This document shows positions 1-8,737 of a DNA stretch of 64,000 bases, in pieces. Source of the stretch: Algibacter mikhailovii (lineage in GTDB: Bacteria > Bacteroidota > Bacteroidia > Flavobacteriales > Flavobacteriaceae); NCBI RefSeq assembly GCF_014651495.1, contig NZ_BMWZ01000002.1, positions 372,001 through 436,000 on the forward strand, read 5' to 3'. The position numbers were made by a program, and so were the translations under genes. The number at the start of each line of letters is the position of its first letter. Within the stretch, counting starts at the first letter, position 1. The notes beneath the pieces were generated by a model. It had not been told where the DNA came from. It worked only from the letters and a program-made list of their open reading frames with translations, and did not search any database.

Positions 1-561
1 GGCCAATTCCGGATAATTGTAAGAGGCGAACGCTTGAAAATGTTCAGCATTAAGCTTCGTTGTTCTATTGGCCCTGTATAGTTTATATTCAAAATACAAA
101 CAAACCTCTTTTACTACTGCCATACCATTCTCTTGCAACGACGCCATTTGTATTGAAGTTATTAAGTTTTCTTTGGCATCTGTTCTTAAATCGCCAATAG
201 GCAATTGTGACCCTGTAAAGACTACCGGTTTTTCTAAGTTTTCTAACATAAAACTTAACGCGGAAGCTGTATAACTCATGGTATCACTTCCGTGTAACAC
301 AACAAAACCGTCAAACGCTTCATAATGATCTTCAATTAGTTCAGCTATCTGCACCCAATACAAAGGATTCATATTACTAGAATCTATAGGTTTTTCAAAA
401 GACACAGTATCAATATTACAATCTAAAAGATGTAATTCCGGTATTTTTTCCAAAAGTGTCTTAAAATCAAAAGCTTTTAAAACGCCCGTTCTAAAATCTT
501 TAATCATACCAATTGTTCCACCAGTATAAATCAACAAAATATTTGCTTTGGCTGTACTCAT
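1..561 (-). CDS. ansA: Type I L-asparaginase, N-terminal part (cut by window edge)
   Basis: Hydrolyses L-asparagine to aspartate and ammonia in the cytoplasm. Only the first 187 codons are inside the window. The protein begins MSTAKANILLIYTGGTIGM, so the TGGTIG active-site loop is present (nucleophile Thr about residue 16). The second signature reads HGSDTM followed by SYTASALSFML; many homologues have Thr instead of this Ser, a conservative change. The ATG follows the tatD stop by three bases, so the two genes form one leftward operon. The family call is secure; the C-terminal half cannot be judged. Confidence 0.93.
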   Translation of the reverse strand, partial: MSTAKANILLIYTGGTIGMIKDFRTGVLKAFDFKTLLEKIPELHLLDCNIDTVSFEKPIDSSNMNPLYWVQIAELIEDHYEAFDGFVVLHGSDTMSYTASALSFMLENLEKPVVFTGSQLPIGDLRTDAKENLITSIQMASLQENGMAVVKEVCLYFEYKLYRANRTTKLNAEHFQAFASYNYPELA

Positions 562-564
562 AGC

Positions 565-1332
565 TTACACGTTAAAAACTTCTTTTGAGTTTTGAGTTGT
601 TATTTTGGCTATAGTCTCAATAGATTCTCCATATACCGTAGCTAGCTTATCCAACACTTGCAGAATATAAAAGCTCTCATTTCTTTTACCTCTGTATGGG
701 ACTGGCGATAAATAAGGTGCATCTGTCTCTAAAACAATATGCTTTAGTTCTATTTGACTTAAAAATTGATCAATTTTTCCATTTTTGAATGTTACAACCC
801 CTCCAATACCAAGCTTCATATTATATGAAATTGCTTTATGCGCTTGCGCTATGTTGCCAGTAAAACAATGAAAAATACCAAATAAATCATTATCTCTTTC
901 TAATTCTAAGACTTCAAATATCTCATCAAATGCTTCTCTACAATGAATAACAATTGGCAATTTGTGTTGTTTTGCCAGTTTAATTTGATGGCGAAAGGCC
1001 TTTTTTTGATTTTCAAGAGTTGATTTATCCCAATATAAGTCAATTCCAATTTCACCTACAGCATAAAACTTATGACTATTAAGCATGTCTTCAACATGAC
1101 TTAATTCTTCTAAATAGTTTTCTTTTACATGTGTTGGATGTAAACCCATCATCAAGAACATATTATTTGGATAAGCTTCTTCCAATTTTAACATGGACTT
1201 CGTATAGGTAGAATCAATGGCCGGAATAAAGAATCTTGAGACCCCTTCATCCATCGCTCTTTTTATCATTTCATCTCTATCTTCATCAAAAGCCTCACTG
1301 TATAAATGTGTATGTGTGTCTGTAACTATCAA
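565..1332 (-). CDS. tatD: TatD family metal-dependent hydrolase/DNase
   Basis: A 255-residue TIM-barrel amidohydrolase of the TatD family, which contains 3'-5' exonucleases and D-aminoacyl-tRNA deacylases. Metal-ligand motifs appear in the usual order: DTHTHLY at the N-terminus, AVGEIGIDLYWD (Glu ligand), VIHCREA, GIFHCFTG and LETDAPYLSP near the C-terminus. Length is normal for the family. It is the first gene of a leftward pair with the asparaginase gene, separated by three bases, an order common in Flavobacteriaceae. The upstream 80 bases are shared with a divergent protease gene. Confidence 0.93.
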   Translation of the reverse strand: MIVTDTHTHLYSEAFDEDRDEMIKRAMDEGVSRFFIPAIDSTYTKSMLKLEEAYPNNMFLMMGLHPTHVKENYLEELSHVEDMLNSHKFYAVGEIGIDLYWDKSTLENQKKAFRHQIKLAKQHKLPIVIHCREAFDEIFEVLELERDNDLFGIFHCFTGNIAQAHKAISYNMKLGIGGVVTFKNGKIDQFLSQIELKHIVLETDAPYLSPVPYRGKRNESFYILQVLDKLATVYGESIETIAKITTQNSKEVFNV

Positions 1333-1415
1333 TTCAATGCTGTTTAAATGTAACCCTATTCTATTTGGTAAAAATAATTGTTTTTACATGATTATATTTG
1401 CTCAAAATCAATTAG

Positions 1416-1856
1416 ATGGAAAACCTTCAAGAATTTCTGCTCCAAAAGGGATATACAAAGGTCAAACTGCACCTTACAAAAACGAATCATTTCGAAATAA
1501 AAGCAACAATCAATGGAGAAAAAGGGTTGTTTATTTTAGATACAGGAGCATCAAGTTCTTGCGTTGGCTTTGAGGGTATTGACACTTTTAATTTAAAAGC
1601 TGAGGCGTCACTCATTAAAGCTGCTGGTGCGGGCGCTACAGATATGGACACTAAAATGGCAAAAAAAAATAAGGTAAAAATTGGAAAATGGTCCAACAAT
1701 AAAGTCGCTTTGGTCTTATTTGATTTAACTCATGTAAATACGGCCTTAATTAACCATAATTCCAAACCAGTTGATGGCATTATAGGTGCAGATATATTAA
1801 AAAAGTCAAAAGCTATCATTGATTACGAAAAGAAATATCTATATTTAAAGATATAA
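1416..1856 (+). CDS. Retropepsin-like single-domain aspartic protease
   Basis: A 146-residue cytoplasmic protein with one retropepsin-type aspartic protease domain. The catalytic loop is ILDTGASSS (Asp 42), and the C-terminal half carries DGIIGADILKKSKAIIDY, the typical flap-distal Gly-Ala-Asp segment. A single domain of this size must dimerise to form the active site, as retroviral proteases do. No signal peptide is visible. A TATATTTG -7 element lies at 1393-1400, 15 bases before the ATG. It is followed after 22 bases by a response regulator gene in the same direction, so the two are probably co-transcribed. The substrate is unknown. Confidence 0.85.
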   Translation: MENLQEFLLQKGYTKVKLHLTKTNHFEIKATINGEKGLFILDTGASSSCVGFEGIDTFNLKAEASLIKAAGAGATDMDTKMAKKNKVKIGKWSNNKVALVLFDLTHVNTALINHNSKPVDGIIGADILKKSKAIIDYEKKYLYLKI

Positions 1857-1878
1857 AAAAGAAAAGTTGTGATATTAA

Positions 1879-2511
1879 ATGAATACATCTATTGTAATTG
1901 CAGATGACCATCCGATTATCTTACACGGGTTATCTGATTTTCTATCCTCCAAAGGATACAACATCGTAGGAACGGCTGGTGACGGCAATTCAGCCTATAA
2001 CTTAATTGTAAAACTTAAACCGGAAATAGCTATTCTAGATATAAGAATGCCTCATCAAACAGGTCTAGAAATTGCAGAAGCTTGTAAAAAAAATGATTTG
2101 CCTACTAAAATCATCCTAATAACTTTTGATAAAGAAGAAGAATTATATGACGAAGCTCTAGCGTATAACGTTTATGGCTATATTTTAAAAGAATTTGCGG
2201 TCGAAGAAATTGAGACATGTATTGAACACGTTATGAACGGCAAGCCCTATTTTAGTAAAGAAATTGCTTCTCATCTCAACTCTAGTACTATAAAACATAA
2301 ACCAGAAGTTCTCAATACCCTTACTAAATCTGAACTGAGAATCATAAAACTTATCTGTAATAAAAAAACAAGTCAAGAAATTGCTGATGAGCTATCTATA
2401 TCTATTAGGACAGTAGACAAACACCGCAGTAATATAGTAAAGAAACTAGAATTAGATAATAAACCGGCCTCACTATCTATTTGGGCCAACACAAATAAAG
2501 CCTATTTTTAA
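1879..2511 (+). CDS. NarL/LuxR-family response regulator
   Basis: A 210-residue two-domain response regulator. The receiver begins IVIADDHPIIL (acidic pair Asp 9/10), has the phosphoacceptor Asp 54 in AILDIRMP, the switch Thr in LITFD and Lys in YILKE. The C-terminal LuxR helix-turn-helix reads SQEIADELSISIRTVDKHRS. No histidine kinase is adjacent, so it is an orphan here, and it follows the retropepsin gene by 22 bases. Two promoter-associated 16-bp palindromes begin 6 bp and 147 bp beyond its stop codon, which makes it the first candidate to bind them; that link is inference. Confidence 0.93.
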   Translation: MNTSIVIADDHPIILHGLSDFLSSKGYNIVGTAGDGNSAYNLIVKLKPEIAILDIRMPHQTGLEIAEACKKNDLPTKIILITFDKEEELYDEALAYNVYGYILKEFAVEEIETCIEHVMNGKPYFSKEIASHLNSSTIKHKPEVLNTLTKSELRIIKLICNKKTSQEIADELSISIRTVDKHRSNIVKKLELDNKPASLSIWANTNKAYF

Positions 2512-2516
2512 AAATA

Positions 2517-2563
2517 TACGTAGTAGTGCGTATTGTTTATATTAATGTAACGCCTTACCTTTA
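2517..2563 (+). promoter_or_regulatory. Palindromic operator plus -7 element, copy 1
   Basis: TACGTAGTAGTGCGTA at 2517-2532 is a near-palindrome, followed 39 bp (start to start) later by the -7-like TACCTTTA at 2556-2563. Copy 2 at 2658-2704 has the same box, the same -7 and the same 39-bp spacing. No clear -33 element is seen, which suits an activator-dependent promoter. The neighbouring LuxR-type response regulator is the obvious candidate, by position only. Confidence 0.65.
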
Positions 2564-2569
2564 CAGTGC

Positions 2570-2635
2570 TATTAATTAGTTCTTAGGGAGAATTATAGAA
2601 GGCTCTAAATCACTTAGATTTGGAGCTTTCTGCAT
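2570..2635 (+). ncRNA. Short terminated transcript 1 (predicted small RNA)
   Basis: Predicted transcript starting about 7 bases after the -7 at 2556-2563. Its first part shares CAGTGCTATTAATT and GAGAATTA with the second unit 141 bp downstream. It ends in a hairpin (stem 2602-2611 with 2617-2626, one G-T pair, 5-base loop) followed by a T-rich run. No open reading frame of useful size lies inside. Either a small RNA or a regulatory leader remnant; no family recognised. Confidence 0.5.
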
Positions 2636-2657
2636 TTTTACAGTTACCCTAAAGAAA

Positions 2658-2704
2658 TACGTACTAGTGCGTATTTTTTAAACCATAAATGAATTTTACC
2701 TTTA
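2658..2704 (+). promoter_or_regulatory. Palindromic operator plus -7 element, copy 2
   Basis: TACGTACTAGTGCGTA at 2658-2673 is a 16-bp palindrome with one mismatched pair, 39 bp (start to start) before TACCTTTA at 2697-2704. Spacing and -7 sequence are identical to copy 1 at 2517-2563, while the bases between differ, so box and -7 look selected together. Confidence 0.65.
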
Positions 2705-2710
2705 CAGTGC

Positions 2711-2774
2711 TATTAATTCTTTTGAGAGAGAATTACTTTTTTACTCTGCACTGTAATGGTGCAGAGTATTTTAA
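2711..2774 (+). ncRNA. Short terminated transcript 2 or attenuated leader
   Basis: Starts about 7 bases after the -7 at 2697-2704 and shares its first 25-30 bases with unit 1. It then has a perfect 10-bp hairpin (2742-2751 with 2759-2768, 7-base loop) followed by only four T residues. The weak T run and the small membrane ORF beginning at 2798 mean it could be a leaky terminator ahead of that ORF rather than the end of a free small RNA. Confidence 0.45.
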
Positions 2775-2797
2775 GCTTTAACAATATAAAACATAGT

Positions 2798-2917
2798 ATG
2801 TTAGAAAACCTAGAAATGAACAAACGTAATAGCTTTTTTGATAAGTGTTGTTTTGTGGGTCTTAGTATTATAGTAGTTGCTGTAATATTCGTAAATATTT
2901 TATTGCTATTTATATAA
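2798..2917 (+). CDS. Predicted 39-residue single-span membrane peptide
   Basis: An ATG-initiated 39-codon frame too short for most gene finders. The product begins MLENLEMNKRNSFFDKC, a charged N-terminal segment, and the remaining residues (about 17-39) form one hydrophobic helix rich in Ile, Val, Leu and Phe, so a small inner-membrane peptide with its N-terminus in the cytoplasm is likely. It lies 30 bases after the hairpin of transcript 2 and ends 27 bases before a strong terminator at 2944-2981. No family recognised. It could be a chance frame in AT-rich DNA. Confidence 0.35.
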   Translation: MLENLEMNKRNSFFDKCCFVGLSIIVVAVIFVNILLLFI

Positions 2918-2943
2918 TTAATTGTTTAGTCACTCTTAATCAC

Positions 2944-2981
2944 AAAAAAGGTGTTGTATCAAGAAATACAACACCTTTTTC
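2944..2981. terminator. Bidirectional terminator between small ORF and odhB
   Basis: Stem AAAAAAGGTGTTGTAT with its complement ATACAACACCTTTTT around a 6-base loop, A-rich on one side and T-rich on the other. It can end both the rightward small-ORF transcript and the leftward sucA-odhB transcript, whose last stop codon is at 3002. Confidence 0.85.
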
Positions 2982-3001
2982 GTTAATATATTAGCTTTTA
3001 A

Positions 3002-4213
3002 CTATAGCTCTAAAGCCTTTTTCACATCACCATTCATTAAGATCTCCACAGGGTTTTCCAAAGCTTCTTTTACAGCTACTAGAAACCCTACGCTTTCTTT
3101 TCCATCAATAATTCTATGATCATAAGAAAGTGCTACATACATAATGGGTCTTATTTCAACATTTCCATTTATGGCAACAGGACGTTCAACAATATTATGC
3201 ATTCCTAAAATACCACTTTGTGGTGGGTTGATTATAGGCGTTGACAACATACTTCCAAAAACACCTCCATTGGTTATGGTAAATGTCCCTCCAGTCATTT
3301 CATCAACAGTGATCTGTCCATCTCTCGCCCGAAGTGCCAATCGTTTCACTTCAGATTCAACACCTCTGAAACTTAAATTTTCAGCATTTCTTATTACCGG
3401 TACCATAAGCCCTTTTGGACCTGAAACAGCAATACTTATATCACAAAAATCATAAGAAAGCATTTCTTTACCATCTATCATAGAATTCACAGCAGGGTAC
3501 ATTTCTAAAGCTCTAACTACTGCCAAAGTAAAGAAACTCATAAACCCTAAACCAACACCATGCTTTGCTTTAAAGGTTTCTTTGTACTCAGAACGCAATG
3601 CAAAAATAGGAGACATATCAACCTCATTAAATGTGGTTAACATAGCCGTTGTATTTTTAGCTTCTACCAAACGTTCAGCCACTTTTCTACGTAGCATAGA
3701 CATTTTACTTCTAGAAGCACCTCTACTACCACCTGTTGGAGTACCCATAGAAGGCACAGCATTAACTGCATCTTCTTTAGTTACACGTCCATCTTTTCCT
3801 GTTCCAGAAATTGAGCTAGCCTCAATGCCTTTTTCGGCTAAAATCTTTTTTGCCGCTGGACTAGCACTACCCGTTGCGTACGTTTTAACGTCTTGCTTAG
3901 TTGGTTTTGCCTCTTCTGCTTTTGGAGCTTCCACTTTTTGCGTTTCGGCTGAAGCATCTGCACCTTCTGGTTTTGCAGCACTAGTATCTATATGACACAC
4001 TACGGCTCCTACAGCAACAGCATCTCCTTCTTCTGCTTTAAGCGTAATTGTTCCACTCGCTTCCGCTGGTAGTTCAAGAGTAGCCTTATCACTATCAACC
4101 TCAGCAATAGCTTGGTCTTTTTCAACATAATCTCCATCTTCAACTAACCATGTTGCTATTTCTACTTCGGTAATAGATTCTCCCGGAGAAGGGACTTTCA
4201 TTTCTAAAATCAT
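3002..4213 (-). CDS. odhB: 2-oxoglutarate dehydrogenase E2 (dihydrolipoyl succinyltransferase)
   Basis: E2 core of the 2-oxoglutarate dehydrogenase complex in the TCA cycle; moves the succinyl group from E1 to CoA. The 403 residues show an N-terminal lipoyl domain with the lipoylation site [14 protein letters not shown] (about residues 39-52), an Ala/Pro/Glu-rich linker, an E3/E1-binding domain ([20 protein letters not shown]) and the acyltransferase core ending in [11 protein letters not shown] with the catalytic His-Asp. It lies 33 bases after sucA in the same leftward operon. The alternative, a pyruvate dehydrogenase E2, is disfavoured by the sucA neighbour. Confidence 0.95.
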   Translation of the reverse strand: MILEMKVPSPGESITEVEIATWLVEDGDYVEKDQAIAEVDSDKATLELPAEASGTITLKAEEGDAVAVGAVVCHIDTSAAKPEGADASAETQKVEAPKAEEAKPTKQDVKTYATGSASPAAKKILAEKGIEASSISGTGKDGRVTKEDAVNAVPSMGTPTGGSRGASRSKMSMLRRKVAERLVEAKNTTAMLTTFNEVDMSPIFALRSEYKETFKAKHGVGLGFMSFFTLAVVRALEMYPAVNSMIDGKEMLSYDFCDISIAVSGPKGLMVPVIRNAENLSFRGVESEVKRLALRARDGQITVDEMTGGTFTITNGGVFGSMLSTPIINPPQSGILGMHNIVERPVAINGNVEIRPIMYVALSYDHRIIDGKESVGFLVAVKEALENPVEILMNGDVKKALEL

Positions 4214-4246
4214 TCTTTATAATTTTAATGGTATCTAATTTCTGTT

Positions 4247-6991
4247 TTATTGTTCTGTATCAAAAACGGCATTTATTACGCGTCGTTGTCTTCTTTTATC
4301 TCTTGTACTTGAACCAGGTGCAGGTACTGAATTATAAGGTCTAGCACACACTTCCAATTTGACCAAATTCATGCGCTGTAGCATGTAACTCCATGCACCC
4401 ATATTTTGGGGTTCTTCCTGAGCCCAAACATACTTTTCAACATTAGGATATTTCTTAATGACTTCTTCCAACTTAGCTTCATGTAGCGGAAATAGTTGCT
4501 CAATTCTAACTAAAGCAACATCATCTCTTTCTAATGCTTCTCGTTCTGCCAATAATTCATAGTAAAACTTACCAGTACAAAATACCAACTTCTTAACCTT
4601 GCTAGGAGTAATTGTATCATCTATAACTTCTTGAAAAGTACCTGAAGCTAATTCATTTAAGGAAGATACTGCCTTTGGATGGCGTAATAAACTTTTTGGT
4701 GTTAGTACTATTAGCGGCTTTCTAAAATTACGCTTCATTTGACGGCGTAATAAGTGATAAAAGTTTGCTGGCGTTGTACAATCAGCAACTATCATATTGT
4801 CATTACCACACAATTGTAAATAACGCTCCATTCTTGCCGATGAATGCTCAGAGCCTTGTCCTTCATAACCGTGAGGCAATAGCACTACTATTCCATTTTG
4901 AGACTTCCATTTATCTTCTGCAGCCGATAAATACTGGTCGAAAATAATTTGAGCGCCATTACTAAAATCTCCAAATTGCGCTTCCCAGATGGTTAAAGTA
5001 TTTGGATTTGCCATAGCGTAACCATAGTCAAATCCTAACACACCATATTCTGATAAAAAGGAATTATAAATATCCATTTTACCCTTATTCTCTGGATTGG
5101 TATTTAATAAATTAATACGCTCTTCTGAAATTTCATCACGCAAGATAGCATGCCTATGACTAAAGGTACCGCGCTCCACATCTTGTCCAGAAATACGAAC
5201 ATTGTATCCCTCTTCCATTAAACTACCATAAGCCAGAGTTTCAGCCATTCCCCAATCTAAAGTATCCGTTTCAAAAACCATTTTAGCTCTTCCTTGAAGT
5301 ATTCTTTCTGCCTTACGCAAAAACTTAACACCTTCAGGTACGGTTGATACTAATTTTGAAATATTTTCAAGCTTTTCTTTAGCATAAGCGGTATCTTCTT
5401 TTTCAAGCATGGCATCAAGCCCTTTACGCTCAAACCCTTGCCATCGTTCTAACATGAACTCTCTTACCTTAGAAGATTCTGCTTCTTTAGAGATAGCATA
5501 CTCTCTCTCAAGTGTGTTTTTAAACTCGGCAACTCTTTGCTCTGCAAATCCCGCATCAATAGTGTTCTCAGCAATTAACTTGTCAGCATATATCTTAAAC
5601 GGATTTTTATGCTTAGCAATGTTCTTATACAATTTTGGTTGTGTAAACCTTGGCTCATCACCTTCATTATGACCATATTTTCTATAGCCACATAAATCAA
5701 TATACACATCCTTTTTATATCGCATTCTATACTCTAAGGCCAATTCAACTGAATGTACCACGGCCTCTGCATCATCAGCATTAACATGCAATACTGGAGA
5801 CAAAGTTACTTTAGCCACATCAGTACAATACGTACTTGACCTGGCATCTAAATAGTTTGTGGTAAAGCCTATTTGGTTATTGACCACTATATGTATACTT
5901 CCACCAGTTTTATAACCATTTAAAAGACTCATTTGTGCCACTTCATAAACCACCCCTTGACCGGCAACAGCCGCATCACCATGCACTATAATAGGAATGA
6001 TTTTAGAATCATCTCCATCATAATCATTATCAATCTTAGCGCGCGTAATCCCTTCAGCAACTGGAGCAACAGTTTCTAAGTGCGAAGGATTAGGCACTAA
6101 ATTCATTTTTATATTCTTACCGTTTTGATACGTTTTATCAAGCGTTAAACCTAGGTGGTATTTAACATCACCATCAATACTTTCATCTTCAAAGTCTTTA
6201 CCATCAAACTCACTAAAAAGTTCGTTCATTGGTTTTCTGAAAATATTTACTAAGGTACTAAGACGACCACGATGCGCCATACCTAAGACACACTCCTTTA
6301 CACCATATTTTTCTACGGCATAAAAAAGCACATTACTAATTGCAGGTATTAAAGATTCACCACCTTCAAGAGAAAAACGTTTTTGACCCACATATTTAGT
6401 CTGCAAAAAGTTCTCAAACGTTACCGCTTGATTCAGTTTTGAAAGTATATACTTTTTAGTTTCAGGAGAAAAATTGGGCTGATTATCGTTTTCATTCAAT
6501 TTTGATTGCCACCAAGAAATCACCTCAGGATTTCTTAAGTACATATACTCCACACCTATAGAACTACAATAAATACGCTCAAGATGATTTATTATTTCTC
6601 GTAAAGATTTAGCACCTATTCCAAGAACTTCACCCGCGTTAAAAACAGTATCTAAATCGTTTTCGGAAAGTCCGAAATTGCTTATTTCTAAAGTTGGAGA
6701 ATAGGTACGACGTTCTCTAACTGGGTTTGTTTTAGTAAATAAATGCCCACGCATTCTATAGCCATCAATAAGCCTAACAACATTAAACTCCTTTTGGACA
6801 TGTTCTGGCATTTGAGCCGATACCCCTTCAACAATTTCACCATCCATTCCATAATTCTCACTGCCAAAATCATAACCTTGAAAGAAGGCTCTCCAACTTG
6901 GCTCTACTGTATCTGGATTCTGTAAATATTGGTCGTATAAATCGGCAAAATATGCTGTGTGTGCTGTATTTAAAAATGAAAATTTATCCAT
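4247..6991 (-). CDS. sucA: 2-oxoglutarate dehydrogenase E1
   Basis: Thiamine-diphosphate E1 that decarboxylates 2-oxoglutarate, first gene of the sucA-odhB operon. The 914-residue protein starts MDKFSFLNTAHTAYFADLYD, the E1o N-terminal segment that contacts E2. Family signatures include GMAHRGRLSTLVNI, HGDAAVAGQGVVYEVAQMS (cofactor region), VVNNQIGFTTNY, CGYRKYGHNEGDEPRFTQP and LLPHGYEGQGSEHSSAR. Length is normal. The 150 bases upstream are divergent with an outer-membrane protein gene and presumably hold both promoters. Confidence 0.97.
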   Translation of the reverse strand: MDKFSFLNTAHTAYFADLYDQYLQNPDTVEPSWRAFFQGYDFGSENYGMDGEIVEGVSAQMPEHVQKEFNVVRLIDGYRMRGHLFTKTNPVRERRTYSPTLEISNFGLSENDLDTVFNAGEVLGIGAKSLREIINHLERIYCSSIGVEYMYLRNPEVISWWQSKLNENDNQPNFSPETKKYILSKLNQAVTFENFLQTKYVGQKRFSLEGGESLIPAISNVLFYAVEKYGVKECVLGMAHRGRLSTLVNIFRKPMNELFSEFDGKDFEDESIDGDVKYHLGLTLDKTYQNGKNIKMNLVPNPSHLETVAPVAEGITRAKIDNDYDGDDSKIIPIIVHGDAAVAGQGVVYEVAQMSLLNGYKTGGSIHIVVNNQIGFTTNYLDARSSTYCTDVAKVTLSPVLHVNADDAEAVVHSVELALEYRMRYKKDVYIDLCGYRKYGHNEGDEPRFTQPKLYKNIAKHKNPFKIYADKLIAENTIDAGFAEQRVAEFKNTLEREYAISKEAESSKVREFMLERWQGFERKGLDAMLEKEDTAYAKEKLENISKLVSTVPEGVKFLRKAERILQGRAKMVFETDTLDWGMAETLAYGSLMEEGYNVRISGQDVERGTFSHRHAILRDEISEERINLLNTNPENKGKMDIYNSFLSEYGVLGFDYGYAMANPNTLTIWEAQFGDFSNGAQIIFDQYLSAAEDKWKSQNGIVVLLPHGYEGQGSEHSSARMERYLQLCGNDNMIVADCTTPANFYHLLRRQMKRNFRKPLIVLTPKSLLRHPKAVSSLNELASGTFQEVIDDTITPSKVKKLVFCTGKFYYELLAEREALERDDVALVRIEQLFPLHEAKLEEVIKKYPNVEKYVWAQEEPQNMGAWSYMLQRMNLVKLEVCARPYNSVPAPGSSTRDKRRQRRVINAVFDTEQ

Positions 6992-7144
6992 TGCTCGTAT
7001 TAATCCCTTGTAGGTTTTTCAAAATATTTGCCAAAAATACAACTTTTACTAAAATTAGATGTTTCTTTGACTATATTTATAGAGTGTAATCCACTTTTAA
7101 CACATATGTTCAAAAAGTTGTTAATTTTTTAATGATATCTCATT

Positions 7145-7684
7145 ATGTATAATTTATTTTACCCTATTAATAAAAAAATTGGATTAATTCTCATTATCCT
7201 TACGTTTTCGACACAATATAGTTCAGGGCAAGAAACGAAAGTCAAAAGTGATTTTTGGAACCATGTCAGGTTTGGTGGAAATATAGGACTTAGCTTTGGT
7301 AACGAATTTTTTAGTGGAACACTTGCACCCAGTGCTATTTATCAATTCGATAGCCAATTTGCTCTTGGTGTTGGTCTAAACGCCACGCTTAATAGCCAGA
7401 AAAACGTATACAAATCCACTATTTTTGGCGCTAGCTTAATTGGGCTGTACAATGTCATTCCTCAATTGCAAATTTCGGCAGAATTTGAACAGCTTAACGT
7501 TGACCGAAATTATGATGATCGATTGAATTTAAGAAATGAGAATTATTGGTTACCTGCACTATATTTAGGTGCTGGATATAGAAGTGGCAATGTTACTTTT
7601 GGTATTAGATATGATGTTTTATTTGACGAAAACAGAAGTATTTATACAAACTCATGGGCGCCTTTCTTTAGGGTTTATTTCTAA
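7145..7684 (+). CDS. Small outer-membrane beta-barrel protein
   Basis: A 179-residue exported protein. It has a hydrophobic N-terminal signal (roughly residues 10-29), then alternating amphipathic strands rich in Gly, Asn and aromatics (FGGNIGLSFGNEFFSG, FGIRYDVLFDENRSIY) and ends in an aromatic residue (FFRVYF), as expected of an outer-membrane barrel of about eight strands. Homologues beside sucA in this family are sometimes labelled alpha-ketoglutarate decarboxylase, which the sequence does not support: there is no cofactor site. Function unknown. Confidence 0.7.
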   Translation: MYNLFYPINKKIGLILIILTFSTQYSSGQETKVKSDFWNHVRFGGNIGLSFGNEFFSGTLAPSAIYQFDSQFALGVGLNATLNSQKNVYKSTIFGASLIGLYNVIPQLQISAEFEQLNVDRNYDDRLNLRNENYWLPALYLGAGYRSGNVTFGIRYDVLFDENRSIYTNSWAPFFRVYF

Positions 7685-7686
7685 TA

Positions 7687-8118
7687 TTACAATGGTAAAA
7701 AAGCCTCTCCTTTTTTTACAGCTAAGGCCAAATCAGAAATACTCTTTTCTCTTAGTAAGTTCAAAATATTTTGTCTTGAAGGCCCCAAAAGATTATGTAA
7801 TGGACAGGGTTTATCAGCATGACATTCCTCTAAACTAAGCAAACAATTTGTTAATTTCTTCTCACCATCAATAACATCGAGAATCCGAATTACTTTTTGG
7901 TTGTTATTCTGTTTACTCATGTAAAATCCACCACCAGGACCTCTTGTTGAAGACACAATATCTTCCTTTACTAATTCCTGAAGTAATTTAGCCAAATAGG
8001 CCTTAGGTACGTTTATAGGCTTTGTTATGTCTTTTACCATGACCTTATTCGAGTCACTGGAATGTAAACTTAAAAACAAAACGGCCTTGATAGCGTACTT
8101 AGAAGAGTTTGAAAACAA
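7687..8118 (-). CDS. Rrf2-family regulator with three conserved cysteines
   Basis: A 143-residue winged-helix regulator of the Rrf2 family. The N-terminal helix-turn-helix includes SSKYAIKAVLFLSLHS and KAYLAKLLQELVKEDIVSSTRGPGGGF. Cys 92, Cys 99 and Cys 105 match the three-cysteine iron-sulfur ligand set of IscR and NsrR, so it probably binds a cluster and senses nitric oxide, oxygen or cluster status. It is divergent from a cytochrome c gene and close to a Ric/ScdA gene, a context that favours an NsrR-like role, although exact assignment is not possible from sequence alone. The 3' end meets the preceding barrel gene tail-to-tail with two bases between them. Confidence 0.88.
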   Translation of the reverse strand: MFSNSSKYAIKAVLFLSLHSSDSNKVMVKDITKPINVPKAYLAKLLQELVKEDIVSSTRGPGGGFYMSKQNNNQKVIRILDVIDGEKKLTNCLLSLEECHADKPCPLHNLLGPSRQNILNLLREKSISDLALAVKKGEAFLPL

Positions 8119-8170
8119 AAGAATGAATTAAATTAATTGTAAATATAACAAATTATCAACCTTTCTTTTA

Positions 8171-8214
8171 ATGACTTATATCATATAAAATGGGGGCTTA
8201 ATTAAATAGCTTAG
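8171..8214 (+). promoter_or_regulatory. Fnr/Crp-like box and -7 element before cytochrome c
   Basis: ATGACTTATATCAT at 8171-8184 has the Fnr layout of two 5-base half sites around four bases. A TAGCTTAG element at 8207-8214 matches TAnnTTTG at five of its six fixed positions and lies 29.5 bp from the box centre, the same geometry as the other activator promoters in this window. The cytochrome c ATG follows at 8234. Suggests oxygen or redox control; inference. Confidence 0.45.
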
Positions 8215-8233
8215 CCTAGTCAATTTTGCATTC

Positions 8234-8737
8234 ATGAAAACAATATCAAAGTATTTATTTCTACTGATAAGTCTATCTCTAATAAGTTGTGGTGGCAATG
8301 AAGAAAAAGCGAAGAAGCAATTTTCTTATGAAAACGAAAAAATGGAGCATACAGGTTCTAATAGCAACTCAAAACAAGATAAAAGTAAAAAAAACTTAGA
8401 CTTAAACAACAAAGGTATTGGTCCTGTAAAGGCCTTATCTATTCCTGTTGACATAAACAAAACTTTGGCGAAAGCAGGCAAAACCATTTTTAAATTGAAA
8501 TGTGCCTCATGCCATAGAACACATAAAAAATTCACTGGTCCCCCAATGCATGGTATTCTGGACCGTAGATCTCCTGAATGGGTTATGAACATGATTATAA
8601 ACCCTTTAGAAATGATTAAAAAAGACCCCTTAGCAAAAGCTGCATTTTTAGAATATAACTCCGTCATAATGCAAGATCAGCAAATTTCTGAAGACGATGC
8701 TAGAGCGCTTTTAGAATATTTCAGAACTTTAAAATAA
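8234..8737 (+). CDS. Mono-haem cytochrome c lipoprotein
   Basis: A 167-residue lipoprotein: an N-terminal hydrophobic stretch ends in the lipobox LISC (Cys 19), followed by a long charged, low-complexity linker (residues 22-60) and one cytochrome c domain with the haem motif CASCH (residues 90-94). The axial Met is probably in NSVIMQDQQISEDD. The C-terminal helix DDARALLEYFRTLK is typical of class I cytochromes c. It probably sits anchored in the membrane facing the periplasm and carries electrons. A possible Fnr-type box lies upstream and a Ric gene downstream, which points to respiratory or nitrosative stress; the partner enzyme is not in the window. Confidence 0.85.
   Translation: MKTISKYLFLLISLSLISCGGNEEKAKKQFSYENEKMEHTGSNSNSKQDKSKKNLDLNNKGIGPVKALSIPVDINKTLAKAGKTIFKLKCASCHRTHKKFTGPPMHGILDRRSPEWVMNMIINPLEMIKKDPLAKAAFLEYNSVIMQDQQISEDDARALLEYFRTLK

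Noticed and set aside
1487-1699. A 70-codon minus-strand frame within the retropepsin gene
   Set aside because: It is the antisense shadow of a gene with clear protease motifs.
7145-7684. The label alpha-ketoglutarate decarboxylase for the small barrel gene next to sucA
   Set aside because: The protein is a signal-peptide-bearing barrel without a thiamine diphosphate site; the label probably came from the neighbour.
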